A stretch of DNA of 64,000 bases from an uncultured Campylobacter sp. (GTDB lineage Bacteria > Campylobacterota > Campylobacteria > Campylobacterales > Campylobacteraceae). The DNA lies in the NCBI RefSeq assembly GCF_963518785.1, contig NZ_CAUQKJ010000006.1:1-64000 (forward strand), given 5' to 3'. A program made the translations under genes and the position numbers. This document shows, piece after piece, positions 1-9,527 of the stretch. The first letter of the stretch is position 1. Each line of letters starts with the position of its first letter. The notes below the pieces were generated by a model. It was not told the DNA's origin. It did no database searches and saw only the letters and a program-made list of their open reading frames with translations.

Positions 1-54
1 AATTCTAAAATTCTAAAATTCTAAAATTCTAAAATTCTAAAATTCTAAAATTCT
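1..54. repeat. Perfect 8-bp tandem repeat, about 7 copies, cut by window start
   Basis: The octamer ATTCTAAA repeats head to tail with an exact 8-base period: the C of each unit lies at 5, 13, 21, 29, 37, 45 and 53. The array reaches the window edge, so its true length is unknown. No open reading frame uses it. The same word family (AAATTCT, AAATTCC, AAATTTTA) fills most spacers of the window. An octamer array of this kind could change length by slippage, but nothing visible here depends on its length. Confidence 0.9.
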
Positions 55-219
55 ATCTGCGAGATTTTCCGCCAAAATACTGCACAGCAAAATTCCGCGC
101 TTAAAATTGTAAAAATTTACGCAGTAAATTCTGTGTACTAAGCTTATCCCACATAAGAATTTTCGCGTTATAAGCTTGACGCTAAAATTCCTTGAGCTAA
201 AACTAAAATCTGAAAAATT

Positions 220-639
220 TTAAAATCCATGCAGCCGCTTGATCTCCGCGCTGATCGGCTTTTTCTGACCTGATTTGGTCACGCTTACGTAGGTTGCGAT
301 TGCGCTGGTTACGTGCAAGCACTCGCGAAATCCATCCTCGCCCAGCCGCAGCGCTGCGACCTCGATCTGCACGCGGATAGAGGTATTTCCCACGCTTAGG
401 ACTTTTGCGTAGCAGCTGATGACATCTCCGATAAATACGGGCTGCTTGAAAGTTACCTCCTGCATCGAGATCGTCACGACCCGCTCGGGTGCTATCTCGC
501 GCGCCGCCGTCGCGCCCGCTAAATCGATCTGCGCTAGTATCCAGCCGCCGAAAATATTGCCCGAGCTATTCGTATCCTTAGGCAGCGCTACGACCTTGAT
601 GCGCGGCTCGCCGAAATCGTCTAAGTTTAAATCGCTCAT
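220..639 (-). CDS. YciA-type acyl-CoA thioesterase (hotdog fold)
   Basis: A 139-residue protein of the single-hotdog acyl-CoA thioesterase family (YciA/YbgC-like), expected to hydrolyse acyl-CoA in the cytosol. The N-terminal part carries the family signature, with LPKDTNSSGNIFGGWILAQID (split here: PKDTNSSGNIFGGW then LAQID) over residues 20-40; the Asn/Asp and Gly-Gly-Trp positions form the active-site region. Length matches the family. The start ATG at 639 is preceded on the minus strand by an AAGGAG-like site. It stands alone: the next gene, ciaB, is divergent. The chain-length preference cannot be read from sequence. Confidence 0.85.
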   Translation of the reverse strand: MSDLNLDDFGEPRIKVVALPKDTNSSGNIFGGWILAQIDLAGATAAREIAPERVVTISMQEVTFKQPVFIGDVISCYAKVLSVGNTSIRVQIEVAALRLGEDGFRECLHVTSAIATYVSVTKSGQKKPISAEIKRLHGF

Positions 640-823
640 TTTTACTCCTTAAATTTAAAAATCTCGCATTTTAACCGCGCAAATTTAACACTTTTTCGAT
701 ACAATCGGCAAAAATCTATGCCGAAATTTTAAAATTTTAAGCGGATGCGAGGATGGAATTTTACTCTCGAAGCAGACACATTCCGCTCGTAAAAAGACGA
801 TAAAACGGCAAAAAGGATACGCG

Positions 824-2638
824 ATGAACGATTTTGTAAAACTTAGCGAGATGGCGGCGAGCGCTAAGGCACGACTAAACGCCCTCTACGACGAGCCGCA
901 CGCCGAGCTGATCGCGCGCGGACTAGAAATTTGCGGCTTTGAGTCTGGCGATACCGCGCGCATCGCCGTGCTGCGCCGAATCGTCGATCTCAAAGAGGAT
1001 CCACTGCTGCAAGAATTCCGCCGCTTGGGCTACGATGAGGCGCGGCAGCGCGAGCTAAAGAGTAAAATGTATGATTTCACGCGCGAAATACACGAAGGCA
1101 TGCACGAAGCGCTCATCGCCGAGGCGGGCGCGCAGGGGATTTTGCAGCCGTTTTATCTGGAGCTTTTAAAGGGCATCCACCGCATCGGGCTCGTGCTAAG
1201 CGATATGCAAAAAAGCTGGCAAGCCCTGATCATCGAAAGCACGAACAAGCGCTGGGAAAAGGAATTTAGCTCGCTTGCGCAGGCGAAGGAATTTTTGCTG
1301 CAAGAGGAGCTGTTTATGCGCACGCCTCACGGCGAGATCTGCGAGCGCTGCTACGGCGCGATAGTGCAGCGTAACGGCAAATCCCAAATGGTACCTTATG
1401 CCGTGGTCTTTGCGGATGAGACGGCAAAGCTGCAAAGCGAATTTGGCGATCTTTTGGAGCGTTTGGTGACGCTTGCAGAAGATGAGAGCGAGCTAGCTTA
1501 CGTCGCGTATCTATCCAAGCTCAAGCAGGCCTTTTGCGAGAGAGACACTAGCGCGGCAATCGGCGCGTGGCGGGATGCGGAGATCGCGTGGATGGATATA
1601 AAAACGCCACTTCAAATCGGGCATCCGCTTGAATACTACGAGGACGCCTACACGCACGCAGTCGCGCTAGAATGGGATGTCAGACTTGCAGGCGCGTATG
1701 AGTTCAGCGCGGAGGAATTTAAAGCGCGCGTAAGCGAGAGCTTTGAGCGCGCGTATGAAAAAATCGGTGCAAACAATGCCGTCATGCACTCGCTCGTGCT
1801 CTCAAACATCGCCAAAACCCAGCTTTACGTTTGCGCGCCGCTGATCTACTACGGCGCCGATCTCAACGGACTTTTTTCGGCACAGGTCGTGCCCAACGAC
1901 GAATTCGTAAGCACCAACTGCGGCAAGAAAATTTTCGCCTTCGTAAATTTCGTCTATGAAAGCGCCAAGGCTAGACCTTTTATGCGGCTAAGCGGCGAAA
2001 TTTTCGACCTTGAGTATTTAAATTTTGGACGCGAAATTTTATTTAAAAAGCCACAAATTTGGCGCCGCGTCTACGAAATATCGACGATCGGGCATGAGTT
2101 CGGGCATATATTTTTCATCGACGCGGACACCGAGGCGCGCATGAACCGCTCGGGGCTTTTTAAGCTCATCGAGGAGTACAAGGCGACCACCGGCGGGCTC
2201 GTGAACTTCTTTTTCCACGAAGAGGAGGAGTTTTGCCTACCGGTGCTGGACGAGCTGATCCGCCGCGCGGTGGGGCTCATCGCGTGGCAGCGAGTGGAGG
2301 AGCTCAAGCCCTACTACTGCGAAGCTCTGATACATCTGAGCTTGCTTTTCGCATCGGGCGTTTTGAAATTTGACGGCATGCGGCTGACGGTTAAATTTGA
2401 CCGCGCAGGCTATGAGAGCTTCAAAGCCGCGTGCTTGCAAAACTACGAGGAGCTGGCGCGGCTTTATTGCGACAAAAAGGACGCGACGGAATTTTTATCG
2501 CGCTTTGCGGAGCTTAGCGGCGGCGTGTATCTGCCGTGCGAGGCGCAGGTGAGGGAGTTTGTGGAGTTTTACTACTCGCGCTACGAAGCGATCGGCAACA
2601 AAACGGACCCTAGCAATGAACGAGCAAAGTGGCTTTAA
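824..2638 (+). CDS. ciaB: CiaB-family protein (Campylobacter invasion antigen B homologue)
   Basis: A 604-residue protein close in length to C. jejuni CiaB (about 610) and resembling it along its length. It lacks a signal peptide and membrane segments. A HEFGH motif at residues 424-428, followed by IFF and an acidic stretch, has the HExxH form of zinc metallopeptidases; an Asp/Glu-rich segment (HEEEE) lies about 40 residues downstream and could supply a further ligand. CiaB is described in C. jejuni as a secreted factor affecting host-cell entry, but its biochemical activity is not established, and a peptidase activity here is inference. The start has an AAAAAGGATACGCG leader. It is monocistronic, followed by a long spacer. 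Confidence 0.8.
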   Translation: MNDFVKLSEMAASAKARLNALYDEPHAELIARGLEICGFESGDTARIAVLRRIVDLKEDPLLQEFRRLGYDEARQRELKSKMYDFTREIHEGMHEALIAEAGAQGILQPFYLELLKGIHRIGLVLSDMQKSWQALIIESTNKRWEKEFSSLAQAKEFLLQEELFMRTPHGEICERCYGAIVQRNGKSQMVPYAVVFADETAKLQSEFGDLLERLVTLAEDESELAYVAYLSKLKQAFCERDTSAAIGAWRDAEIAWMDIKTPLQIGHPLEYYEDAYTHAVALEWDVRLAGAYEFSAEEFKARVSESFERAYEKIGANNAVMHSLVLSNIAKTQLYVCAPLIYYGADLNGLFSAQVVPNDEFVSTNCGKKIFAFVNFVYESAKARPFMRLSGEIFDLEYLNFGREILFKKPQIWRRVYEISTIGHEFGHIFFIDADTEARMNRSGLFKLIEEYKATTGGLVNFFFHEEEEFCLPVLDELIRRAVGLIAWQRVEELKPYYCEALIHLSLLFASGVLKFDGMRLTVKFDRAGYESFKAACLQNYEELARLYCDKKDATEFLSRFAELSGGVYLPCEAQVREFVEFYYSRYEAIGNKTDPSNERAKWL

Positions 2639-2811
2639 AATTTCAGCTCCGAACCGCGCCTTGAAACATAAGAAGCTAGTAAAATTTTGCCGTTAAATTT
2701 TCTTAAAATTCTGCTTTAAAATTTTATCGGAGCTTCAAAATACGACGTTAAAATAAAGCGCAGAAATTTAACTCAAATTTATGTGGCGAAAGCCGTAATT
2801 TAAATTTAACG

Positions 2812-3149
2812 CGGACGCAGTCCGCACCGCTAGCGTCGCGCAGCTGGGGGTTGGTAAGGGGGCGCCCCGCTAACTCCGAGCGCTGCCCCCTTACGAATAT
2901 CGCGCATAATGCACCCAGACGCTAAGCTATATCCATGGAATTTTATAGAAACTTACAAAATAAAATTTCATCCCCAAATTCACGGCTTGCGAAATTTGTG
3001 TCGTGATTTCTGTTTCTCTTGGGGCGAGAAGGGGCTCCGATTGCGAGGTCATACTTCTCGCAGGACGCCGCCTCCGTAGCACCGCATTGCTCTGCTCGCC
3101 CACAAACCCCACCCGTCCCCTACGACGCTAGCGATACGGACTGCGTCCG
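2812..3149. repeat. MITE-like structured intergenic element, copy A (27-bp terminal inverted repeats)
   Basis: A GC-rich island in AT-rich spacer. Bases 2812-2838 and 3123-3149 are inverted repeats of each other with 25 of 27 matching. Inside are two further hairpins: 2854-2863 pairs perfectly with 2885-2894 (10 bp), and 3024-3031 pairs with 3054-3061 (8 bp). The block GTTTCTCTTGGGGCG at 3012 and TTGCGAGGTC at 3041 recur in copy B. No coding frame is convincing. It could be a non-autonomous mobile element or a structured transcript. The rest of the spacer 2639-3322 is AAATTT-type filler. Confidence 0.7.
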
Positions 3150-3322
3150 AGCATTTTCATTTAACGGCTTGCGTTACATACTTTGATTTTAAAATTCCTC
3201 GCTGCAAAATTCTAAATTTAGTAGTAGAATTCCGCATTAGAATAATTATAAAATTCTACTCACAGACTATGCGCGGAGTTCTTTCGGGATTTTAAAATTC
3301 CGCTGAATTTTAAGGGGAAAGC

Positions 3323-3994
3323 ATGGGATATTTTAAAAATTTACTCTCTGATTTAAGGAGCGGCAGGCTCGCGCTGCACCCGATTCTGCTTGCGGCGACG
3401 TTTTGCATAGTGAAAATTTCGTGGCCTAGGCTAATAGGTAGGTACGGAGAGACGCTCGGCAGTTTCATATTTATGGACTTTATTCAATGCGCCTGCTTCG
3501 TAGGGTTAGGCGCGCATCTTGTCTATGTTGCGGGACGCAACGGCAAAAACAGCCAAAGTAGTAGCTGCGAAAACAGCAACTATGAAGGCGCGATACAACC
3601 CCGTGAGCTACGCTATTTAGCCGTGCTGCGCATTATCTTATGCGCTCTGTGTATCATTGCTTGCGTGGCGGGATATCTTAGCGCGGATATAAATCACCAA
3701 AAATTAGGCGTTCTAAATTGGTTTTTCCCGACTGCGCTAGCAAGCGCTTTAATCTATTTGATTGCGATCTGGATCGTTACGACCGGCTCCGAAGTACTAA
3801 TTTGGGGTCTTATATTTGGGATAAGCTATGTGGCTGCTTACTATGCAGTTTGGATAGGTTTTTTTACCATTCCTGGAGAGTATGGCGGGTTTGCATTTTG
3901 GAAAGGGCTGGAGATAATATTTCCGCTAATTTGGGCGTTTTATTTCAAACGCGCCTACAAAAAGCGCCTTGCAGAAGAGATGCGCGAGGCGTAA
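3323..3994 (+). CDS. Hypothetical multi-pass membrane protein
   Basis: A 223-residue protein that I do not recognise. Hydrophobic segments at about residues 20-37, 48-70, 98-120, 128-150, 153-178 and 190-208 suggest about six transmembrane helices. A polar, Ser/Asn-rich loop lies at residues 72-88 and a basic tail (KRAYKKRLAEE) at the C terminus. The start is supported by AAGGGGAAAGC just upstream. It sits between two copies of the hairpin-rich intergenic element, with no operon partner. Base composition is somewhat more AT-rich than ciaB. No function is proposed. Confidence 0.65.
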   Translation: MGYFKNLLSDLRSGRLALHPILLAATFCIVKISWPRLIGRYGETLGSFIFMDFIQCACFVGLGAHLVYVAGRNGKNSQSSSCENSNYEGAIQPRELRYLAVLRIILCALCIIACVAGYLSADINHQKLGVLNWFFPTALASALIYLIAIWIVTTGSEVLIWGLIFGISYVAAYYAVWIGFFTIPGEYGGFAFWKGLEIIFPLIWAFYFKRAYKKRLAEEMREA

Positions 3995-4047
3995 CGGCAA
4001 GCTGAATGCAGAATTTTAGCCAAAATTTGCCGCCAACCGCAGTTTAA

Positions 4048-4360
4048 AATTAGCGCGAGCGTAGCTCGCCCTTTGAGCGTGCCAGGGGTTGGGGGATTTT
4101 AAGGGGGAAGGGGAGCGCCTCGCAAGTAGCGCCCCTTCCCTCTTAAGAGAAAACGCTGCCACGCCCCAAATTCTAGAGGCAAATTCTACATAGAGAAATT
4201 TTAAATTTATTACAAAATGAAATTCCGTTTAAATTTTAGCCCGCGATATGTTTCTCTTGGGGCGGGAAGGAGGCCCCAATTGCGAGGTCGCTCCCCTTCC
4301 CGCCCCAAGCCCACCCATCCCCCGACGACGCTTTAAGCGGTGCAGGCTGCGCCTGAGTTT
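4048..4360. repeat. Structured intergenic element, copy B
   Basis: Shares its layout and several blocks with copy A at 2812-3149. The left hairpin pairs 4099-4118 with 4129-4146 (one bulge). The right hairpin pairs 4258-4270 with 4295-4307 (13 bp, perfect). The shared block GTTTCTCTTGGGGCG starts at 4250. In the right stem an A-T pair in copy A (3027/3058) is a G-C pair here (4265/4300), which is a compensated change. The outer ends are only loosely inverted. The start of the spacer (3995-4047) is filler. Confidence 0.65.
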
Positions 4361-4429
4361 AATTCTAATGAAACAAACATGAGTAAAATTCCTCATGTAG
4401 TAATCCAAGTCATATTAAATTTTAACGCG

Positions 4430-4640
4430 GACGGAGTCGCCCCCCTGAGCATGCCAGAGGTTAGGAATTTAAGGGGGCTCTTTGTAAAACGGGCGTAGCG
4501 ACGCAAGGCTCTTAGCCTGGCGGAGTTTCTTGCGAGCGCAAGCGAAGCACAGAGTAAGTAGAGCCCATCCCCCTTAAGAGAAAACATTGCCGCGAGTAAA
4601 TTCCAAAGATAGAATTTTACATAGCGAAATTCTAGAATTT
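4430..4640. repeat. Structured intergenic element, partial copy C (left half)
   Basis: Resembles the left half of copy B: the sequence TGCCAGAGGTTAGGAATTTAA near 4453 corresponds to the TGCCAGGGGTT...TTTTAA of copy B, and CCTTAAGAGAAAACATTGCC at 4572 corresponds to the TCTTAAGAGAAAACGCTGCC of B. The TTAAGGGGG / CCCCCTTAA stem (4470-4478 with 4569-4577) is kept, but a longer insert of about 90 bases sits in the loop. The right half is absent. Confidence 0.6.
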
Positions 4641-4688
4641 TAAATTTATATCGCGAATTTTACGAGCCGTAAATTTAAAAGCAAAGCT

Positions 4689-5216
4689 TTAAATTTCAAC
4701 GTCCATATCCACAGGTTCGATCTGCAGCCCGCGCAGATCCGCAAGATGCTGTACCGCAGCGTCCGTCTCGGCATTTTTGGGAAGGACGATGTGAAAGCCG
4801 CGATCAAACGCCAAGAAAAAATTCTCCCCACCCGCAGCGATTCGATTTAGCGAACGCGCGGCAAATTTCTCGCTTGCGCGCGGCTCGCCTTTTGAAAACG
4901 AGATCGTCTCGCCGTCCGCGACGAAGCTCATCTCCGTGCTCGAGTCTTGCGCGAGCTTAGCGGCAGAGAGATGTTTTCTTAGCATGCGGCGGTAAAATTT
5001 CGGATAAAAAATCAGCCACGCCGCACCCAAAATAACCGACGCCACGCTCGCAATCGGCGCCGTTTTTAAAAGCCCGTCGATGATGATGCCAACGAGCAAA
5101 AACTCAAATGGTATGGCGTAGGTGCTGACTAGGCGCTGCTTGCGCGCCTTTTTGCTGTAAAGCAGCATAAATTTATTGAGATTATCGACGTCGCGATTGG
5201 TGATACGTACTTTCAT
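4689..5216 (-). CDS. YcxB-like membrane protein
   Basis: A 175-residue protein with a basic N-terminal segment, two transmembrane helices (about residues 33-50 and 54-72), then a soluble C-terminal half. The C-terminal pattern, a predicted beta-rich stretch with SFVADGETISFS near residue 97 and FLAFDRGFHIVLPK near 133, resembles YcxB domains, which are membrane-tethered domains of unknown role. The start at 5216 follows an AAGGAAAAATATG leader. It is divergent from the aas-like gene across about 100 bases. The family call is moderate; function is unknown. Confidence 0.55.
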   Translation of the reverse strand: MKVRITNRDVDNLNKFMLLYSKKARKQRLVSTYAIPFEFLLVGIIIDGLLKTAPIASVASVILGAAWLIFYPKFYRRMLRKHLSAAKLAQDSSTEMSFVADGETISFSKGEPRASEKFAARSLNRIAAGGENFFLAFDRGFHIVLPKNAETDAAVQHLADLRGLQIEPVDMDVEI

Positions 5217-5313
5217 ATTTTTCCTTTAATTTTTGCGTAATTGTAGCGAAGCCGCCTTAAATTTGCGTCCGTTAACTTCCGTGAGATAAAATCCCGTTTT
5301 TAAAGGAGATAGC

Positions 5314-8300
5314 TTGAAATCTTTATTAAAAATCAACGGATTTTTGCCGTTTTTGGCGATTATGTTTATCAACGCAAGCGTCGATCTGGGCCATAAGATC
5401 ACGATTCAAAACGTCCTTGTCAAAAGCGCCGATTCGGGCGCTCTCATCGCCCTTACCTCGCTTGTAAATTTGCTGATTTTACTGCCTTACGTATTTCTTT
5501 TTAGCGCCAGCGGCTATCTCAACGACAAATTCTCGCGCACCCGCATTACGCGGATCTGCGCGAAACTCGGCGTCGCGCTTACCGCGCTAATTACGCTAGG
5601 TTATGCGTGCGGGTGGTTTTATTTCGCATTTTTCATGACGATCCTGCTTGCGGCACAAAGCGCGATCTATTCGCCCGCCAAATACGGCCTGATTAAAAAG
5701 ATCGTCGGCGCGAAAAATTTAGGCGCGGCAAACGGCCTCGTGCAGGCTCTTACCATCATCGCAATTCTGCTTTCATCTCTTGTTTTTTCGGTGATTTTCG
5801 AGCTGTTTGCAGTTCGCAGCAGCGACGCGGGCGAGCTGATGAGCTCGGTTTGGTTCATCGGCATATTTTTAGTCGCAGGCTCCGCGCTTGAAACATACTA
5901 CTCGTATAAAATTCCATTCTTCGACGCCGCGCAGCCGCAGGCGGAATTTAATAAAGACGACTATCTTAAGCTTCGCTATCTAAGGCAAAATTTAAATTTT
6001 GTGCTAAAAGACAAAAACGTCCTGCTCTGTACGCTGGGACTTTCGATGTTTTGGGCGGTCTCGCAGCTCGTGATAGCGACCTTCCCGGCTCACTACAAGA
6101 GCCTTAGCGGCAGCGACAACGTAATGGTGATCCAGGTGATCTTAGCTCTTAGCGCGATTGGAATTGCATTAGGCTCGATCTTTGCTGGTAGCTACTGCAA
6201 AAAACATATCGAGCTCGGTATCGTGCCGTTCGGCGCATTTGGTCTTGCGCTCGCGCTAATGGTGCTAGCCAACGCGCACTCGGTATTTTGGCTCGGCACG
6301 GCGTCGTTTTTCTTCGGGTTTAGCGGAGGAATTTTCATCGTGCCGCTCAACGCCGTCATTCAGTTTTTCACCGCTGATGAGCGCATGGGGCGGGTGCTTG
6401 CGGGCTCAAATTTCATCCAAAATATCTTTATGGTGCTGTTTTTGCTCATCGCCATCATCTTGGTGCATTTTGCGGTCGCCAGCGGCGAAATTTTCGTTAT
6501 GGCAGCACTGTGCGTGCTCATATGCGGGATCTTCGGCGCGAAATATCTGCCGCAGCTTTCCGTTAGAATTTTACTCATTCCGTTTATGAAATTCGGCTAC
6601 CAAGTCCACGTAGACGGCATCGAAAACATCCCGCAAAAAGGCGGCGTGCTGCTTTTAGGCAACCATATCAGCTGGATCGATTGGGCGGTGGTACAGCTTG
6701 CCTGCCCGCGCGGGGTGCGCTTCGTGATGCATCGCAGCTACTATGATCTGTGGTATTTGAAGTGGTTTTTTAAAATTTTCCGCGTCATTCCGATCGGAGC
6801 GGGCGTGAGCAAAAGCGCGATCGAAAGCATTCGCGAGGCGCTAAATGCTGGCGAAGTGGTCGGGCTCTTCCCCGAGGGTCATATCAGCTACAACGGCCGC
6901 ATAGACGAGTTTCAGGGCGGATTTGAGCTAGCCGCGCACGATACGAACTCCGTAATCGTGCCTTTTTATATCAGGGGGCTTTGGGGATCGACATTTTCGC
7001 GCGCCAGCGAGCATTATAAAAGAACGATCTCGCAAAGCGGCAAAAATGCACTTCGCGTAAGCTTCGGCGCGCCGATCGAGGCAAATTCCAAGGCGCACGA
7101 GGTAAAGCGGGCAGTAACGGAGCTGTCGTTTTTCAGCTGGGGCAAATATCTCACAAGCCTAAAGCCGCTTGCTTACAACTGGCTAAATCAAGCCAAAAGA
7201 TCGCCTTTTAAGCGCGTGGCGGTCGATAGTACGGGAGTGAGCTTCACAAATTTAGCGATGATGAGCGCCGTTTTGATACTTCGCAAAAGGTTAAAGAGTC
7301 GCATAAGCAGCGAGGAAAACGTCGGTATCATTTTGCCTAGCTCGGTCATCGCAAGCGCCGTAAATTTAACGCTTTTTGCGATGGGCAAAACGAGCGTAAA
7401 TTTAAACTACACCCTAAGCGAAGAAAATTTAATCTACTGCGCGGATAAAGCAAACATCCGCACGATCATCAGCTCGCGCAAATTCGCAGAAAAGCTCAAA
7501 TCAAAGGGCTTTGAGCTGGAAAGCTCGATCGGCGATCGGCTCGTGTACCTTGAGGATCTAAGCGAGGGCGTCTCTAAAAACGAGCGCATAGCCTGCGCGC
7601 TAAAATCGCTGCTAATGCCTAAAATTTTATTTCGCGCGCTGTATTTTAAGCCGCATGCGATAGATGACGTAGCAACCATTTTATTTAGCAGCGGCAGCGA
7701 GGGGAAGCCCAAAGGCGTGGTTTTGACGCATAAAAATATAATGGCGAACGTCCGTCAAATTTCGGAGCTCATAAACGCCACCGAGCACGATGCGATTTTA
7801 GCGTCGCTACCGATCTTTCACTGCTTCGGGCTTACCGTAACGACGCTCTTTCCGCTAAACGACGGAATCTTAAGCATCCACGTGCCCGATCCTACGGACG
7901 CCTTTAGCGTCGGCAAGATGAGCGCAAAATACGGCGCTACGATAATGTTCGGCACGTCGACGTTTTTTAGGCTCTACACCAAAAATAAAAGGCTCAATCC
8001 TCTAATGTTGGGAAGCATTCGCCTAGCAATTGCGGGCGCGGAGAAGCTAAACGAAAACGTCCGCAAGGAATTTAAGATAAAATTCGGCATCGAAATTTAC
8101 GAGGGCTACGGCACGACCGAGACTGCGCCGGTGGTGAGCGTAAATACGCCGAACGTCCTCGAGCCCGATTTTTTCAAAGAGCTTCACTTCAACCGCGAAA
8201 AGAGCGTCGGCTTACCGCTTGCGGGCACGGTCATAAAGATCACCGATCCCGCCTCGCTACAGCCGCTGCCAAACGGCCAGGAGGGGCTTATCTTAATCGG

Positions 8301-8757
8301 CGGACATCAGGTTATGAAGGAGTACTACGATGAGCCGGCAAAAACCGCTGAGGCGATCGCGCAGATGGACGGCGTGCGCTACTACAAAAGCGGCGACATC
8401 GGCTATATCGACGACGACGGGTTTTTATTTATCACCGACCGCCTTTCGCGCTTTGCCAAAATCGGTGGCGAGATGATAAGCCTGGGCGCGGTAGAGAGCG
8501 CCGTGGGCGAAATTTTAGGCGAAAGCGCGATCTATTCGTGCGTAAACTTAAAAGACGAGAAAAAGGGCGAGAAGATCGCTCTGCTTTACGTGGGCGAGGC
8601 GAGCGAGGATGAAATTTCGCGCCGCCTAAAGGACTCCGCGCTGGCGCCGATAATGCAGCCAAGCGTAGTGAAAAAGGTGGAGCAAATCCCGGTGCTCGGC
8701 AGCGGCAAGGTAAATCTCAAAGCGGTAAAGGATCTGGCGATAGAGCTCGGGCTGTAA
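5314..8757 (+). CDS. aas: Aas-type MFS transporter / PlsC acyltransferase / acyl-ACP synthetase fusion
   Basis: A 1147-residue inner-membrane protein with three modules: an LplT-like MFS lysophospholipid transporter (about 1-415), a PlsC-type acyltransferase (about 425-620) with the HX4D motif at H451/D456 and LFPEGH near 524, and an acyl-ACP/acyl-CoA synthetase (about 640-1147) with FSSGSEGKPKG from residue 791 and EGYGTTET from 930. Known relatives recycle lysophospholipids by import and re-acylation with acyl-ACP made in situ; E. coli keeps lplT and aas as separate genes. The start is TTG at 5314, supported by AAAGGAG at 5302-5308 and by the lack of a better ATG. It is transcribed alone. 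Confidence 0.85.
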   Translation: MKSLLKINGFLPFLAIMFINASVDLGHKITIQNVLVKSADSGALIALTSLVNLLILLPYVFLFSASGYLNDKFSRTRITRICAKLGVALTALITLGYACGWFYFAFFMTILLAAQSAIYSPAKYGLIKKIVGAKNLGAANGLVQALTIIAILLSSLVFSVIFELFAVRSSDAGELMSSVWFIGIFLVAGSALETYYSYKIPFFDAAQPQAEFNKDDYLKLRYLRQNLNFVLKDKNVLLCTLGLSMFWAVSQLVIATFPAHYKSLSGSDNVMVIQVILALSAIGIALGSIFAGSYCKKHIELGIVPFGAFGLALALMVLANAHSVFWLGTASFFFGFSGGIFIVPLNAVIQFFTADERMGRVLAGSNFIQNIFMVLFLLIAIILVHFAVASGEIFVMAALCVLICGIFGAKYLPQLSVRILLIPFMKFGYQVHVDGIENIPQKGGVLLLGNHISWIDWAVVQLACPRGVRFVMHRSYYDLWYLKWFFKIFRVIPIGAGVSKSAIESIREALNAGEVVGLFPEGHISYNGRIDEFQGGFELAAHDTNSVIVPFYIRGLWGSTFSRASEHYKRTISQSGKNALRVSFGAPIEANSKAHEVKRAVTELSFFSWGKYLTSLKPLAYNWLNQAKRSPFKRVAVDSTGVSFTNLAMMSAVLILRKRLKSRISSEENVGIILPSSVIASAVNLTLFAMGKTSVNLNYTLSEENLIYCADKANIRTIISSRKFAEKLKSKGFELESSIGDRLVYLEDLSEGVSKNERIACALKSLLMPKILFRALYFKPHAIDDVATILFSSGSEGKPKGVVLTHKNIMANVRQISELINATEHDAILASLPIFHCFGLTVTTLFPLNDGILSIHVPDPTDAFSVGKMSAKYGATIMFGTSTFFRLYTKNKRLNPLMLGSIRLAIAGAEKLNENVRKEFKIKFGIEIYEGYGTTETAPVVSVNTPNVLEPDFFKELHFNREKSVGLPLAGTVIKITDPASLQPLPNGQEGLILIGGHQVMKEYYDEPAKTAEAIAQMDGVRYYKSGDIGYIDDDGFLFITDRLSRFAKIGGEMISLGAVESAVGEILGESAIYSCVNLKDEKKGEKIALLYVGEASEDEISRRLKDSALAPIMQPSVVKKVEQIPVLGSGKVNLKAVKDLAIELGL

Positions 8758-9487
8758 ATTTTAAAGCCTTAAATTTGCGTTCTAAATTTTAAATTTACGT
8801 CTTGCCGCGCTATTTGCACGAAGTAGCGTAAAGAGCAAAATTCCTCTTTTAAATTTATGCTTTGTCGCGCCATGGGGCTTTGCGGTTTTTCGCTCCTAGC
8901 GGCGGGCGATCTCGCAGTTACGGCGGCGGCTTTATTTGGGGCGACAGCCGCGTGCAGTTGCAGCGTCAAATTTATGCTGAATTTTACGGACAGACGGCAG
9001 CCGCTCGCTACGCAGATAGACAAAATTCTTGAATCAGATGCCCGGCGAAATTTTACGGCAGAGCTGCGGGGAGAGTTTTAACGGCGGGCGTGCAGAAAGA
9101 AATTTCAATGGCGTATGTGCGGAGAGAAATTTTAGCGATATTGCTTCCCGCTTAGCTTTTTATAAAATTTGCAAATGCTATGGTCCGAACGTATGCCGAT
9201 TACGCCGATGAAATTTATAAATCCGCTTGCGATATGCAAACTCTCGGTTTCATTCTTCCGCCGTCGCGACGGTTTAAATTTTATATACTCGCACTATTTG
9301 TGCTTCCAAGCCGGTCTGTATTTACATTAGCGCAAAAGTATCGAGCAGCCAAATTTAAAGGATAAATTTCATTCGCGCAGATTAAAATTTTAAAATTTCA
9401 AAGCCCAATCTGTTTAAATTTAACCGAAGTCGGTAGAGCTAAATTTTAAAAAGGTCTAAGCTTTAATGATTTTAAAAAAGATGAAAG
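8758..9487. other. Long spacer without supported gene
   Basis: About 730 bases between the aas-like gene and the fldA terminator. Several short frames are open on both strands (for example 8857-9081 and 9180-9365), but they lack ribosome binding sites, have Arg/Ala/Lys-biased composition and overlap AAATTT filler. A loosely repeated phrase, GAAATTTCA/GAAATTTTA preceded by a purine-rich GCRGARAGA, occurs near 9093 and 9120. I see no RNA gene or recognisable gene remnant. Confidence 0.5.
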
Positions 9488-9513
9488 TGCCGCGAAGCGC
9501 ACGCTCCGCGGCA
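9488..9513 (-). terminator. Rho-independent terminator of fldA
   Basis: On the minus strand, TGCCGCG...CGCGGCA forms a stem with inner GAGC/GCTT pairing and a short loop. It is followed by CTTTCATC and six Ts. It lies 14 bases beyond the fldA stop codon and ends the minus-strand fldA transcript. Confidence 0.75.
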
Positions 9514-9527
9514 AATTTAAAGGAGGA

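Noticed and set aside
2927..3112. Open frame on the minus strand inside repeat copy A (and a similar one at 4393-4587)
   Set aside because: Both lie within hairpin-forming repeats, lack ribosome binding sites and do not resemble each other as proteins.
8857..9081. Short open frames in the spacer after the aas-like gene
   Set aside because: No ribosome binding sites, biased composition and no similarity that I recognise; AAATTT filler runs through them.
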